Origin: Paraspadella gotoi
Lineage: Eukaryota; Chaetognatha
Reading direction: 5' to 3'
DNA: 64,000 bases
Assembly: GCA_051294375.1 (NCBI GenBank)
Contig: CM119268.1
Coordinates: forward strand, 616,415 to 680,414
Positions within the stretch are counted from its first letter, which is position 1. The number at the start of each line of letters is the position of its first letter. Of the stretch, positions 24,090-34,057 are shown one piece after another. A program made the translations under genes and the position numbers. The notes beneath the pieces were generated by a model, which saw nothing but the letters and a program-made list of their open reading frames with translations, did no database searches and had not been told where the DNA came from.

Positions 24090-24135
24090 TTATATACGGA
24101 CATGTTTCGACTCTTTCGAGTCTTCATCAGCGTTA
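24090..24135 (-). ncRNA. Hammerhead-like hairpin motif
   Basis: On the minus strand: CTGATGA-A-GACTC-gaaa-GAGTC-GAAAC-ATGTCC. This has the hammerhead core boxes CUGAUGA and GAAA around a perfect 5-bp stem with a GAAA tetraloop, but one extra A lies between CUGAUGA and the stem, so the catalytic core is not canonical. Related copies at 46906-46945 and 55805-55845. Known use of such motifs: Penelope-like elements and retrozymes. Confidence 0.4.
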
Positions 24136-24191
24136 AGTTTTGAAATAGTTTACAAATTTGTGCAGAAGAAGGAGAGAGAGGAGAGAGAGAG

Positions 24192-24216
24192 NNNNNNNNN
24201 NNNNNNNNNNNNNNNN
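24192..24216. other. 25-N gap at centre of inverted repeat 2
   Basis: Exactly 25 N at the fold-back junction; left side ends in GA repeats. Confidence 0.95.
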
Positions 24217-24289
24217 TGATGAAACAAATTTTCAAACTTTTTCTAGACAATAAATATATAATATTTATTATTATTTTTTCTTTGTTTCC

Positions 24290-24340
24290 TCGAGGTAATG
24301 GGGAGGCAAAGATCTTCTTTCATCTCCTAAGATTCGAAAG
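24290..24340 (-). CDS. Weak candidate terminal exon of the EGF/Ig gene
   Basis: A very strong acceptor (long T-rich tract, ...cgaatcttag|) is followed on the minus strand by a short frame GDERRSLPPHYLEETKKK and a stop. It would give a charged cytoplasmic-type tail. Phase with the previous exon is unknown, so it may belong to another isoform or be chance. Confidence 0.25.
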
Positions 24341-24694
24341 GCAAAGAAGGAAACAGAAATAAAAATGGGAAAAGAAAAAAAGAATTTAAGCAAACAAAAA
24401 AGAAATAAAAGCAAAATGTCATACACCACATTTCGTACTGTTTTATGCAAATCAGGGTAGAAACGAGGCGCTTGGGAAAACATATGAACAGTCAAGACTG
24501 CGATACACATAAAAATTACCGCTCTTGGTTTTCTGGTTCTTTTCTCTTTTTTTATCTCCCAGTTTTCTATTTATTTCCGTTTTCCTTGATTTTTCTTAAG
24601 TTTAAAAAAAAAGAATAATTCGTTAGCTTTTTATTACAAGTAAATATCAATTTACAAAAACACAAATTTTGTTTCGAGTTTCGATGGAAATGAA

Positions 24695-24809
24695 TCAACC
24701 GATTATTGATGAAATCAACAATCCACGACAATGAAATTTCAAAATTTCGTAGAGTGGATGGACTTTTGATAAATGACGTTCCATCGAGATACAAATTGGT
24801 TCCATAAAA
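24695..24809 (-). CDS. Possible further exon of the EGF/Ig gene, frame unresolved
   Basis: Acceptor ggtctttag| before 24809. In the phase left by the previous exon it reads FMEPICISMERHLSKVHPLY and ends at a TGA (24695-24697). The alternative frame, open much further (to about 24567), reads YGTNLYLDGTSFIKSPSTLR then NFEISLSWIV, reminiscent of the first strands of a LamG/concanavalin-like domain. That frame would require a skipped exon or a base error. I cannot decide between them. Confidence 0.35.
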
Positions 24810-24862
24810 CTAAAGACCAAATAAGAAATTTGGAATTCATAATTTGTTGTTAAGTTATATTT

Positions 24863-24906
<44 letters not shown>

Positions 24907-25208
24907 CTCTCTTCTCCCATCCTCCTCTCCCCTTCCTTCCTCTCCTCTCCCTCCCTCTCTCTCCCCCCCTGCCTCTCTCTCCCGCACTCCCATCCTCTCT
25001 CTTACTCTCTCTCTCCTCCTTTTCTCTCCCCCCTCCCATCTTCTCTCTCTCCTCTCTCTCTCTCCTCTCACTCTCTCCTCTCTCTCTCTCTCTCTACTTC
25101 CTCTCTCCCTCTTTTTCTCTCCCTCTTTTGCTGTTCAATTCAATTCAATTCAATTCAATTCAATTCAATTCCATTCAATCCAATTCAATTCCCTTCCTTC
25201 CAACTCAC

Positions 25209-25378
25209 AAGTGAGCCTTAAGACTGACAAACATCTTTCCACAACGAATCGTCTTATTTCTTTTTCTGGCCAACAATTTGCAGCCAAAATGTCCAGCAGT
25301 TGATGTCGACATTGCGATTGTTGAGGCCAAAATTCTTTCCGGTTTTTCCCCGTAATAAGTTTTCCAAGAAGGATAAGT
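25209..25378 (-). CDS. Second half of Ig-like domain 2
   Basis: Acceptor cttttatag| and donor CACTT|gtgagt; 170 bp, phase 0 in and phase 2 out, reads TYPSWKTYYGEKPERILAST and then TSTAGHFGCKLLARKRNKT. The S-T-A-G-x-F-x-C element matches the D-x-G-x-Y-x-C motif near the second cysteine of Ig domains. Other frames are also open here; this one is chosen because it is the only one compatible with the preceding phase-0 donor. Confidence 0.65.
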
Positions 25379-25733
25379 CTATAAAAGTTCAAAAACTTGT
25401 TTACATGTTAAATAATCAATAAACAGAATTATACTTTTTAGACAACTTTTTAGGAGGTACCTGAAACTGCTTTACAGAATAACAATTTAAAATAATTTTT
25501 TGACATTTTCTATCAATAAAATTTCAATAAAAAATGAAATACTAGTATTTAGATTCATCTAAAAAAATATTTCTTCCTTTAAAGTTGTTTCAAAAATGAT
25601 TAAGGCTTTAGATTAAACTTCTGACCCACCCCTTTACACTGAGATAGGTTCTATTCATCTAATCATTTCCATTAATTTTAATTTTTCTTTTCATTTCAAC
25701 TTCTCTATGTCCCATAACTCTCTCCATTATCAC

Positions 25734-25888
25734 CTCATCATCGAGATTCAATTCAAATTTTCCCGCAATATCTCTGTCCGAAAATTCGCCAAAGAATCCA
25801 GTTTTATCGACGGCGCATTGAACAAATGTTATTGTAGAGGCGACAACGACGATGTCGTGGTTGTAAGGGCAGGAGAGAGAATCTGGAT
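25734..25888 (-). CDS. First half of Ig-like domain 2
   Basis: Acceptor ctactcag| and donor GATGAG|gtgata (weak). 155 bp, phase 1 in, phase 0 out, 51 codons after the split Asp: PDSLSCPYNHDIVVV, TFVQCAVDKTGFFGEFSDR, AGKFELNLDDE. It has cysteines at Ig-like spacing and an E-strand-like KFELNL. The family is less certain than for domain 1. Confidence 0.65.
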
Positions 25889-26087
25889 CTGAGTAGGGAT
25901 TGGGTAATTGCTTAATGGTTAATGGCTACAAGTCATTTAAATACAAACACTAAATTAAAATGAAAAATTTGAACATTTGTAATAATTTCGTTTGAAGTTT
26001 CTATAAAATTGTGTGGTTCTGCGATCTTTAAATTTTTAAAAATAACTGATTGACTGATTGAAAGGTATTAAATTGTTTTTCTCTCAC

Positions 26088-26217
26088 CTAAAACAATGAT
26101 AAAGTTGTCCACAGTTTTTCCTTCGCTCGAAAGGCAGCGATACTGTCCACCATCGTTAAGACTCACTTCTCGAATCGTGAACCAAAAAACTCCCGAAATA
26201 ACGATTCCAGTTAGAGT
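26088..26217 (-). CDS. Second half of Ig-like domain 1
   Basis: Acceptor cttagcag| and donor TTAG|gtgaga; 130 bp, phase 0 in, phase 1 out, 43 codons. Contains FWFTIREVSLNDGGQYRCLS, with the typical Ig F-strand L-N-D-x-G-x-Y-x-C, followed by SEGKTVDNFIIVL (G strand). Partner of the exon at 26957-27075 with an intron inside the domain. Confidence 0.8.
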
Positions 26218-26956
26218 CTGCTAAGATGGCAATAATTTAACAAACCATTAGAGATTTAAAAAGAAAATAAACGGGCTCTTTTTTTACAAAGGAGCCCTAT
26301 TACTGCGTTTATTAATGAGTTTAAAGGTTGAAATTGAAATAGAAGAATAAGTGGTGAGGGATAGATGAGTAAAGAGTTAGTAAAATTAAATATAGAAAAG
26401 AGCTCAAAATGAGCCGGCCCCCAACAACTAACAACATCTTTCGAATTTAAGATTAAAAAAAGATGTTTAAGGAAAATAAGGCCAGTAAAGAAACCAAAAC
26501 ATAATGAAAAAATTATGGGCTTTAGAAAAAAATTTGAGCCTGTTTTTTTCCCATAAAGCTCAATTTTATCTTGAATTCGGAATTAGCTTAATTTTTTTTT
26601 AGTTAAAGATTAGGTTAAAGGTTAGGGATAACCCTAACCTGGGCCCCCTGTCTTATGCCAAGCCAAAACCCTAAACCTAGCATCGCCCGCGGGCCTCTCC
26701 CCTTAACCCTAACCCGGATCTTCCGTTCATCCCCGTGCATCCATCTCTAACTCCCTTTTTTTCATTATATTCGCTACTTTTATCACTGGCGAGGTCGCCA
26801 TCGAGGGTACTGGCGACATCGCCAGGGCCCTGGGGATATCGCCATGGCGAAGTCGCCAAACAACTTGAACCAAACCTGCGACTCCTGTGTGAATCGCCCG
26901 GGACATCGCTATTTGAATGAACTACAACTTAGGTTAAAGTTTAGTGAGCCATTTAC

Positions 26957-27075
26957 CAAATCTGAAAACTCCTCGCTCGATTTTGTTCTGAATCGAATCC
27001 GCGGTTGTGAATTTTGTGAATCGAACAAACAAGTGAATATGACGTCTTCGCCAACGGAAACAACGTGATTCTCAG
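26957..27075 (-). CDS. First half of Ig-like domain 1
   Basis: Acceptor tttcctttcag| and donor TTG|gtaaat; 119 bp, phase 1 in, phase 0 out. Reads ENHVVSVGEDVIFTCLFDSQ, with the B-strand pattern V-G-E-D-V-x-F-x-C of Ig domains. The phase-1 start fits a splice from the second EGF exon (28669-28785), which would put EGF and Ig domains in one protein. On the other arm this exon lacks one base. Confidence 0.78.
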
Positions 27076-28067
27076 CTGAAAGGAAATTCGTGAAAAAGCT
27101 CAAAACTCAAAGAATAGAATGGATTGAGTGATATATAGAAATTCAAATACTTTATATAAAAAATTTGAAAACTTTAATAAGCATTTAAAAAAATTCTGCT
27201 TTTATAGGATTTTGCAGACCTAGCACTTTAAGAGTCTTGTTGGTATACTTAAATACTTTATAGGTTTCAGAGATTATACTTTTTTGTTTCTCTCACATTC
27301 TCTCTGCCCTACCGTGATTAGTCGTGCTCATGGTAAGGAAGAGTTATTGTGATGGATTAGTAAAGTGATTGTCGTGAAGTTACCCATAAGAAATAAGGCT
27401 CAATGTGATGCATTTACTGTTAGTCGTGATGTTATTGCAAGCGTTCAAATAATCATTGAGAAACATTCCCAATGACTTGAAAAAAAAAATTTAAAAATTT
27501 GACGACGAGGACCAAATCATTTCGAAGTATGACTTTAAACGCTATCAAAGGATGCTCCTAGCAGAAACGGCAAAGCTGAGAATTATGTAGGAACCTTCCT
27601 ACATATTTTGAGTTAACAACTCACCCGAGAGTCGCAGCACGAGATAGGAAACGATTATAAGAAAAAAAAAATTACGAAACATTTTTAATCGCTGAAGTTT
27701 GAATTGAAGTTTGAATAGTCAAAGCAAAAACTGATATTAAATTCTGAAATCAGATCAACCGGAAAATTTTAAATTAAACGTTTGGATAATAAATCTTGGC
27801 GTAATGTATAAATTTTAATACGATATCCCAAAAATTAAAAAAGATTCAAAAGAATAAAAATACTATCGCAATAAAAAAAAGCTGAATAAACCCGAAAACC
27901 ACCTTTGCTTAAATCAGGGTTGCTATCAATCAGACCACCCATGTTGATTCTCCGCTGTCCCGTTCAAAAACTGTGATTAGATGATTTATAAATTCTAATA
28001 ATTTTTATTTTAGTAATTTCGATTTCACACCATTTTGAAAATTCTTTGAAATAAAAAAATGGCTTGT

Positions 28068-28325
28068 AGAAACAGCCGGGTTGCCTGCGATGCCCATTGG
28101 GATGGGGCATCTCACTGTTGGCTTTGGGGGCTTGCGACCCTCAGTGACGCCTCCAGTCACTGGCGCGGTTACCCTAGGACGGTCTCGCTTTGCCAACCCA
28201 GAGGGAAGTCGTTAGGACTGTGGATGGAACACAACGCATGGGATGGTGTGGTGTGTTCCCCCTCTGAGCCAATGGATTTGGATGAACGATGGTGGACGTG
28301 AGGCGGTGTGAATATACCACCACAG
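28068..28325 (+). repeat. Dispersed repeat (SINE-like), copy 1
   Basis: About 255 bp, GC-richer than surroundings, with the second copy at 31575-31850 in the same orientation. Shared landmarks: cgggttgcctg(c/t)gatgcccatt, gatggggcatctcactgttgg, cagtcactggcgc, ggacggtctcgctttgccaa, and gtggacgtgaggcggtgtga near the end. Short non-coding element; open frames inside are accidental. Confidence 0.75.
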
Positions 28326-28657
28326 GCTATTATTTTTTTTTAATTGCAAAATTAATAATAAATTACCAACAAAACCACCAAAATGATCGCAAAAAGAATT
28401 TAAAAAAGAATTTGTTTGCTCGAACTTATTTTTATTTTTAAAAGCTGCTTTCAGAATTCGATCTTAAGAAAAATTTGCAAAACGATGGTGTCTAGCTCGT
28501 GATAAAAGTAAAAATTTTCCGAATCGATGTCTTGAGAAAATAAAATGTCGATTTCATGAGAAAAAGTTTAAAATTAATCACAGGTGTCCTCTCTTTATGA
28601 CAAAATGTTTAAAAATTGTTTTCAACAAATAAGAAAATGAGAAAACAAAATCGATAA

Positions 28658-28785
28658 TCAAGTCTGACTTTTTTCGCAGTTTTCTCCCCGAAATCCAAAG
28701 ACGCATCGACAAGCGTAACTCGATTCCGATTCGAGGACGCATTTACCTCCGTTTAGACAGGGATTATTGGCGCAAGCCTCGATCG
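28658..28785 (-). CDS. EGF-like domain 2 exon
   Basis: Acceptor cttttcag| and phase 1 start. Reads IEACANNPCLNGGKCVLESE then YACRCVFGFRGENCEK, with six cysteines in the order C-C-C-C-x-C-C of EGF modules and the conserved C-x-N-G-G-x-C and C-x-x-G-(F/Y)-x-G-x-x-C. Two endings are possible: read-through to a TGA at 28658-28660 (a secreted 108-aa protein with only two EGF modules), or a weak donor A|gtcaga ending the exon at 28669 in phase 1, which joins exactly to the Ig exon at 27075. Confidence 0.85.
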
Positions 28786-28956
28786 CTGAAAAGTGAAATA
28801 GTCATTCCTGTTAATACAAAAAAATATATTGTATTATATTGTAATAATTTCATTTTAAGTCACAAGGTTTTAAAGATTTTAAGGATGAACTAATTCTTTA
28901 TTGACAGATAATGAAAATGGTCAATCTGAAAATGGTCAATCACAGTTTGTACTTAC

Positions 28957-29070
28957 TCGATTCACACGTTGTCCCCTGATAAACATTTAAGCAAATGCAT
29001 CTGAACGCGTTCCCGACTTTTAAGCAAGTCCCTCCATTTTTGCAAGGACTCCTCTCGCAGACATCAATGA
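28957..29070 (-). CDS. EGF-like domain 1 exon
   Basis: Acceptor (ttaattag|) and donor A|gtaagt; 114 bp, phase 1 in and out, the usual symmetric 1-1 EGF exon. Reads IDVCERSPCKNGGTCLKVGN and RCICLNVYQGTTCES: six cysteines and C-x-N-G-G-T-C. Joining to the first exon gives Val-Ile-Asp at the junction. Confidence 0.9.
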
Positions 29071-29446
29071 CTAATTAATGGAAACATCTTGTTATTATCA
29101 TATCTATATATAATGATATTTGAAACGTTTCACAATAAGTACGAAAATGATAAGATTTCAAAAATATTGAGAGTACTATAATTTTTAAAAAAACGGATAT
29201 TTGTCTTGTTTTTTGTTTTTTTTGTAATAAACAACTAATAAAATAATAAATACTAAATACTTTTCAAGCGCAGTTGTCGCTTGTGACAGAAAAAAATATT
29301 TTTAATTTCGATTGCTCACTTAAAACCTACAGAAGTAACTTGTTAACAATATGACCGAATAAATACAATATCATGACGAATTTTAAATATATAAATTTTA
29401 TTTTCGCCGTCTGCGAGAAATTCTCACGGAATCACGAATCACTTAC

Positions 29447-29531
29447 CTGGCGTTGAAGTAAGTGCGGAGACGACAACGACGACGACGACGATGATGATGA
29501 TGAGGACAGCTTTCTTGCTTGTGAGGCCCAT
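29447..29531 (-). CDS. First exon: signal peptide of the EGF/Ig protein
   Basis: Minus strand, ATG at 29529-29531, 28 codons plus one base, donor CCAG|gtaagt. Reads MGLTSKKAVL followed by four Ile and seven Val and then SALTSTP: a basic n-region, a strongly hydrophobic core written by ATC/GTC triplets, and a likely cleavage region. The hydrophobic core therefore looks like a captured trinucleotide repeat. With the EGF and Ig exons below it on the same strand, the gene encodes a secreted or single-pass surface protein with order signal-EGF-EGF-Ig-Ig; this order I cannot match to a named family. Confidence 0.85.
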
Positions 29532-29612
29532 CTTTAAATCTTTAAATCTTTAAATCTTTAAATCTTTAAATCTTTAAATCTTTAAATCTTTAAATCTTTA
29601 AATCTTTAAATA
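29532..29612. repeat. (TTTAAATC)n octamer repeat upstream of the EGF/Ig start codon
   Basis: About ten perfect 8-bp units immediately 5' of the ATG on the minus strand, so it would lie in the 5' UTR or promoter. Confidence 0.95.
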
Positions 29613-29814
29613 CAAAGTGTTTATTGTGGAAGAAGTTCACCAAAAGTAGTTTCGAAAGCGAATGATTTATTCTCGGACAAGTCAAGTATAAACAATTAAG
29701 TCAAGTATAAACAATTAACAATTAACTGTTAAAGATAATCGGCGGGAACCAAGTTTACGGTCAGCGTGGTCATTTACATTGTTGGGAGGTTAGTGTCTGG
29801 GTTGAACGGTGAGA

Positions 29815-29938
<124 letters not shown>

Positions 29939-30189
29939 ATAATACCGCGATGGTCAATTCATTGGTTGTGTACATCCTTATAATTCCTATATAGACAGTG
30001 TTAACATTTCAACGATATCATTTACAAAAAAAGCTTTTAAGACTTTAGACATTTTTTTCCAAAATATTTTAGGCTTATCAGGAAATTGTCAGATCGTTCA
30101 TATTCGATTCAGAGAATTATCTCGGGTATTTCGAGAAAATGATCTTGTATAATTTTGTCAGAACATAATACTTATTTTGCTTTAAACCA

Positions 30190-30412
30190 TAAAAGGAGAG
30201 CATGTGGATAAGGCGCTACGTGGGCTGAAGATGACTGTCCGTAACTGGAACGGGACCCCGGGCTTGGAATCAGGATTGAGGGTTTGCCAAGGCGGTTTAC
30301 GGCTGTCCCCAAGCTTCCCGCAGGGTTGGTACCGGGTTGGGATTGAAACCGGTACCTAGTGGTCATGAGCTGATGGCTTTACTCAATGAGCCACCGGGTC
30401 ATAAGTGAAAGT
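30190..30412 (-). repeat. tRNA-derived SINE, family 1
   Basis: On the minus strand it begins cccggtggctcattgagtaa (A-box-like TGGCTCATTGAG) and continues to ggtaccggtttcaatccca (B-box-like), then a GC-rich tail (ccctgcgggaagcttgggg ... aaaccct). The same order occurs at 50230-50410 and 58612-58775. Pol III internal promoter remnant plus conserved body supports a SINE. Confidence 0.75.
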
Positions 30413-30419
30413 GTTATGA

Positions 30420-31165
30420 TTCTAGGCGGGGTGAACCTAGGCAATGCCCGACTACAAGCATAATCGTTAAAATTGATGATTATCATTAAAAAACTTTAAG
30501 ATTGACATATTATAGCGATTATATTAATACAACTTGTTCTTTTGCTTTTTTAACTTTTTGGCGGATCCGACTTCTCTTGTCACTGGATTTTTCTAAAAAA
30601 AAATATCAAGACAATTTATAAACAAAAGGGCAAGTTATCGCCTCGATCAAACAAGGTCTGCAGATGCTCTGTTTTCCTCTTGGAACCATAGTCTAAAAAA
30701 TATTGTTAATTTCTTATTTTTTCCTTCTGTTAGTTTACTATTTATATTTTGTTACATTGTAAAACTATATAATTTTTGTGTGTATCTGTTACTCTGTGTG
30801 TAAATTGCATTGCAAAGTTAACCCCGCCTTTTGGCTTTTGTTCTTTGGTTGTTGCTCGTTGAGTAATACCGTCAGCTCATGAGTATTGTACATTCAACTG
30901 TTATGGGTGACCATACCGCGAGTCGTTTACTGTGACTTGTACATTAATCCCAGAACTCCGGATCTGTTGGACTTTGACATCCCTCTCATTCTTCTTTGTG
31001 AATCTGTAGGATGGGAAGAGCTCGTGCTACTTCCGTTGCTTACAGCGAGATTCTGCAGGGTAGAGTTTATTTATTCTATCCAGCTCGCATGTTAAACCTG
31101 GCGTACCGACCGACGCCTGGAACGTGAAGAACAATTTTTTCCTCATTAAAACTTTTCTAATCGAA
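30420..31165. other. Intergenic sequence, SINE fragment, no gene seen
   Basis: Includes a family-1 SINE fragment near 30860-30900 (gttgagtaataccgtcagct). No reliable exon. Confidence 0.5.
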
Positions 31166-31173
31166 TTGCTCAG

Positions 31174-31374
31174 ATCTTTTGGGTCAAAGCGCGCGTCGCC
31201 ACTGACGCGAACACGTCGAGGAAGCCGATCGCCACTTTTGCCGGAGTTGTCCACCGACATCGCAACCAAACTCTTGTGGTCACTGATCTCGAGCGGCGCG
31301 ACGACTGCCAAACTTGCTCGAGCTGCTCGAGCAAGATTGAGAAGGAGATGAGTGATTTGTGTGTGTGTCGCTGA
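31174..31374 (+). CDS. Candidate terminal exon of an unrecognised gene
   Basis: Acceptor cgaattgctcag| followed by 66 open codons and a TGA at 31372-31374. Reads IFWVKARVATDANTSRKPIA, then FAGVVHRHRNQTLVV, TDLERRDDCQTCSSCSSK. Codons and composition look coding and there is a cysteine cluster near the end. The minus strand is also open over part of this stretch, so strand is not certain. No family recognised. Confidence 0.35.
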   Translation: MFWVKARVATDANTSRKPIATFAGVVHRHRNQTLVVTDLERRDDCQTCSSCSSKIEKEMSDLCVCR

Positions 31375-31574
31375 AGGCGGAGGGAAGAGGAAAAAGCAAA
31401 GGCTGGAGAAAGAGGCTGGAAATATGAATGGATGCAAATGGAGGACTGAGAGGATGAAGAGTGTCGAATCAAACTTGAATTAATAAGGATATTACTAGAC
31501 ATAGTGGTATTTCTCTGTTTTTGTTGCATTTAGAAGAAAAAATTTTTTTTTATTTACTTAGTTTTTATTTTGCT

Positions 31575-31850
31575 GTTATGGCAACAGTCGGGTTGCCTGT
31601 GATGCCCATTGCCCATTGGGATGGGGCATCTCACTGTTGGCTTTGGGAGCTTCCAACCCACAGTGACGCTTCCAGTCACTGGCGCAGTTACTTTAGGACG
31701 GTCTCGCTTTGCCAACGCAGAGGGAAGTCATGAGGACTGTGGATGGAACGCTACGCCTGGGGTGGTGTGTTGTTCCCCCTCTGAGCCAATGAATTTGGCT
31801 GAAGGATGATGGACGTGAGGCGGTGTGAATATACCGCCACACCGTACATG
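31575..31850 (+). repeat. Dispersed repeat (SINE-like), copy 2
   Basis: Direct-orientation relative of 28068-28325, with the same landmarks and the same end (ggcggtgtgaatataccgcca). Confidence 0.75.
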
Positions 31851-31929
31851 TTTCGGCTTTTTATTTGCAAGACTTCATTGGTGATTTTGACAAATGTGAA
31901 AAGAGACAACATTTGTTTCACAAACAATG

Positions 31930-31932
31930 AGT

Positions 31933-31990
<58 letters not shown>
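31930..31990. repeat. (GA)n microsatellite
   Basis: About 60 bp of GA repeats. Confidence 0.9.
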
Positions 31991-31992
<2 letters not shown>

Positions 31993-32089
31993 GAGACATT
32001 TGATGAATCAATACTTTGGGCAATAGAGTGGAACTCTCGAGAACAAAAATTGTAATTGAGTGAACAAACAAGGATCTTTAGATATGAGA

Positions 32090-33590
32090 TATATTATCGA
32101 GTTCAAAAAATATTTTGGTCATATTGTTTAGGGAACAGTATCATAGAGTACAATATATTTATAGTAATATCTTTATATAATAATAAAAATAATAAATAGT
32201 TTTTGGATAATTTTCATTACATATTTTGATTATTCATACAAAGTTAGACCAAAAATATAAAATATGTTATCAATAATTCCTATGACTTTAGCTTCAAAAA
32301 CGAAAAAAAGTTAATTTTTTTTATTTTTTTATTTTTTATAATAGAAACTATTATATGATGAAACATTTTAATCATTTTTAACATAAATATATCATAAAAC
32401 ATAATTTACAAAAGTTTCTTTGTGAAAGATATCTTGCCTCGTATCTCTCATTTCCAGTCAATTTTCAACTGGTCCATTTTTTGGCCTTTAACCTCGATAT
32501 CCGAGTGAGGTTAACGAGAGAAATGGAATTAAAATTGTAAACTCACAAATGTGTTTCACCCGGAGAAACCTCGTTTTTACGAGTTTCCGATGGATATTCA
32601 ATTAATAAATACTATACATTCTACAAATAAAGTTTTCCTTGGCGACTCATGTTAAACAGTTCGATACGGGTGAAATTCAAAACGTGAAAAAAAGTCCCCA
32701 AATCTCACATTCTTTGTTTTTTTTAACAAATCCGAAACTGTTCTTAAAATTAAAAAAATATTATTTTGAAATTTGATGATTTTATAAGGATATTACTATA
32801 AAAAAAATTCAATTTATGATACTATTTAATTGAAAAAAGGCTTCATTATTTTTTATTACAAATACAAAGGCAATAAAAAAACATTGTTCCATAGCTCAAT
32901 CTTTTCATCGCTCCTGGACAGCCTTATCTGAATCCCCAGGCAGGTCGGCGTAGATCATTGGATCCGAGGAGCTCCCCTACAGAACCCCAATTTGATCGAA
33001 GGAGGGGGTGGGTGTATTGACGCTCGAGACCGTAAGGGAAGAAAAAGGGCTCGACGTCCGACATCCCTGATACAACATATTTTAAATATTTGTAATAATT
33101 TCTGGATTAAATTGATCTTGTTGTCATTTTGTTTTCGTTTACCCTGCAGATTCTTTCCTTGAACCGAAGCGAGCTCTCGCGTGAATGGACTAAAACCGCT
33201 ATTCTTAAGGTTCATTTGTTTATCATGCAGCAGCCGCCTTGTTTTTGTCACGTGTTTAACCCTATAATATTGTTTTTCTTTATTTCGTAGCCCTTGCAGG
33301 TGATTAGTTTACTTTTATCATCCATTATAAAGATCAATATTTATTTTGATTATTATTACCACTTAATAATTAACATTTAAAGAAGATAATTATAAAACCA
33401 AACAATCAGCCAGAAAAACAACCTTCACAATACAAAACATAAAGTCAACCGAGAAACGAAAACTAAAATTAAATAAATTTTAATTTAAATTAAATAAATC
33501 TCAAATTAAAACGAACTATTCGTAAATAAAATAAACGTTTTACGAACGCATTAATAGCCAAAGTTGGCTCCCGGGTTTAGGTGGACGTTG
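32090..33590. other. AT-rich intergenic sequence, no gene seen
   Basis: No exon with matching splice sites recognised. A GC-richer patch at 32890-33060 may be a repeat but has no second copy in the window. Confidence 0.5.
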
Positions 33591-33593
33591 AGA

Positions 33594-33597
<4 letters not shown>

Positions 33598-33635
<38 letters not shown>

Positions 33636-33640
33636 AGAAC
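33598..33640. repeat. (GA)n in the upstream region of the TRPT1-like gene
   Basis: GA run about 130 bp before the start codon, followed by GTC/TTC triplets (33690-33750). Confidence 0.8.
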
Positions 33641-33767
33641 AATAAAGAATCAAAGTGTACGAAACAAGAGAAGACGATTTTTAGTCATTTATCGTCGTCG
33701 TCTTCTTCGTCATCTTCATCGTCGCTTTCGTCGTCGTCTTCGTTATCTTCGTCACCATAGCAACGAA

Positions 33768-33791
33768 ATGGCGACGGGACATCGCGGTCAA
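33768..33791 (+). CDS. TRPT1: TRPT1-like exon 1
   Basis: ATG at 33768 in context acgaaATGG, eight codons (MATGHRGQ), then a consensus donor CAA|gtaagt. Phase 0 matches the start of exon 2. Short initiator exon; chosen as the start because there is no Met in exon 2 before the catalytic motif and the length of the assembled protein (about 254 aa) then equals that of animal tRNA 2'-phosphotransferases. Confidence 0.7.
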
Positions 33792-34057
33792 GTAAGTTCA
33801 AGCTGCTGCTGCTGTGGTTGCTGTTGTTGTAGTTTTTTGTTGTTGGTTGTTGTTCATTTCTTCAGTATTGTCGTTCACTCGATTTTAGATCTCACATTCT
33901 CTCTCTCTCACTCTCCCTTTCTCTCTCTCCCTTTCTCTCTACCTCTCTCTCTCGATCTCCCTCTCTCTCTACCTCTCTTTCTCCCTCTCTCCTTCTCCCT
34001 CTCTCTCTCCCCTCCTCTCTCAATCTCCCTCTCACACAAACTCTCTCTCTCTATCAG

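Larger units (their letters stand above)
20752..24191. repeat. Left arm of inverted repeat 2 (suspected assembly artefact)
   Basis: Reverse complement, with scattered indels, of 24217-27545. Paired up to about 24069; 24070-24191 is unpaired overshoot ending in GA repeats. All four Ig exons in this arm are shorter than in the right arm (118/119, 128/130, 153/155, 169/170 bp), giving frameshifts. Confidence 0.85.
24217..27545. repeat. Right arm of inverted repeat 2
   Basis: Holds the intact-frame copies of the Ig-like exons on the minus strand, contiguous with the EGF exons of the same gene at 28.6-29.5 kb. Similarity to the left arm ends at about 27545 (gactttaaacgct). Confidence 0.8.

Noticed and set aside
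28059-28301. 80-codon ORF with Trp/Cys-rich peptide
   Set aside because: It lies within a dispersed repeat whose second copy (31575) does not keep the frame intact.
30195-30410. A true tRNA gene
   Set aside because: A- and B-box-like elements are present but the arms do not complete a cloverleaf and the body continues as a repeat; a SINE fits better.
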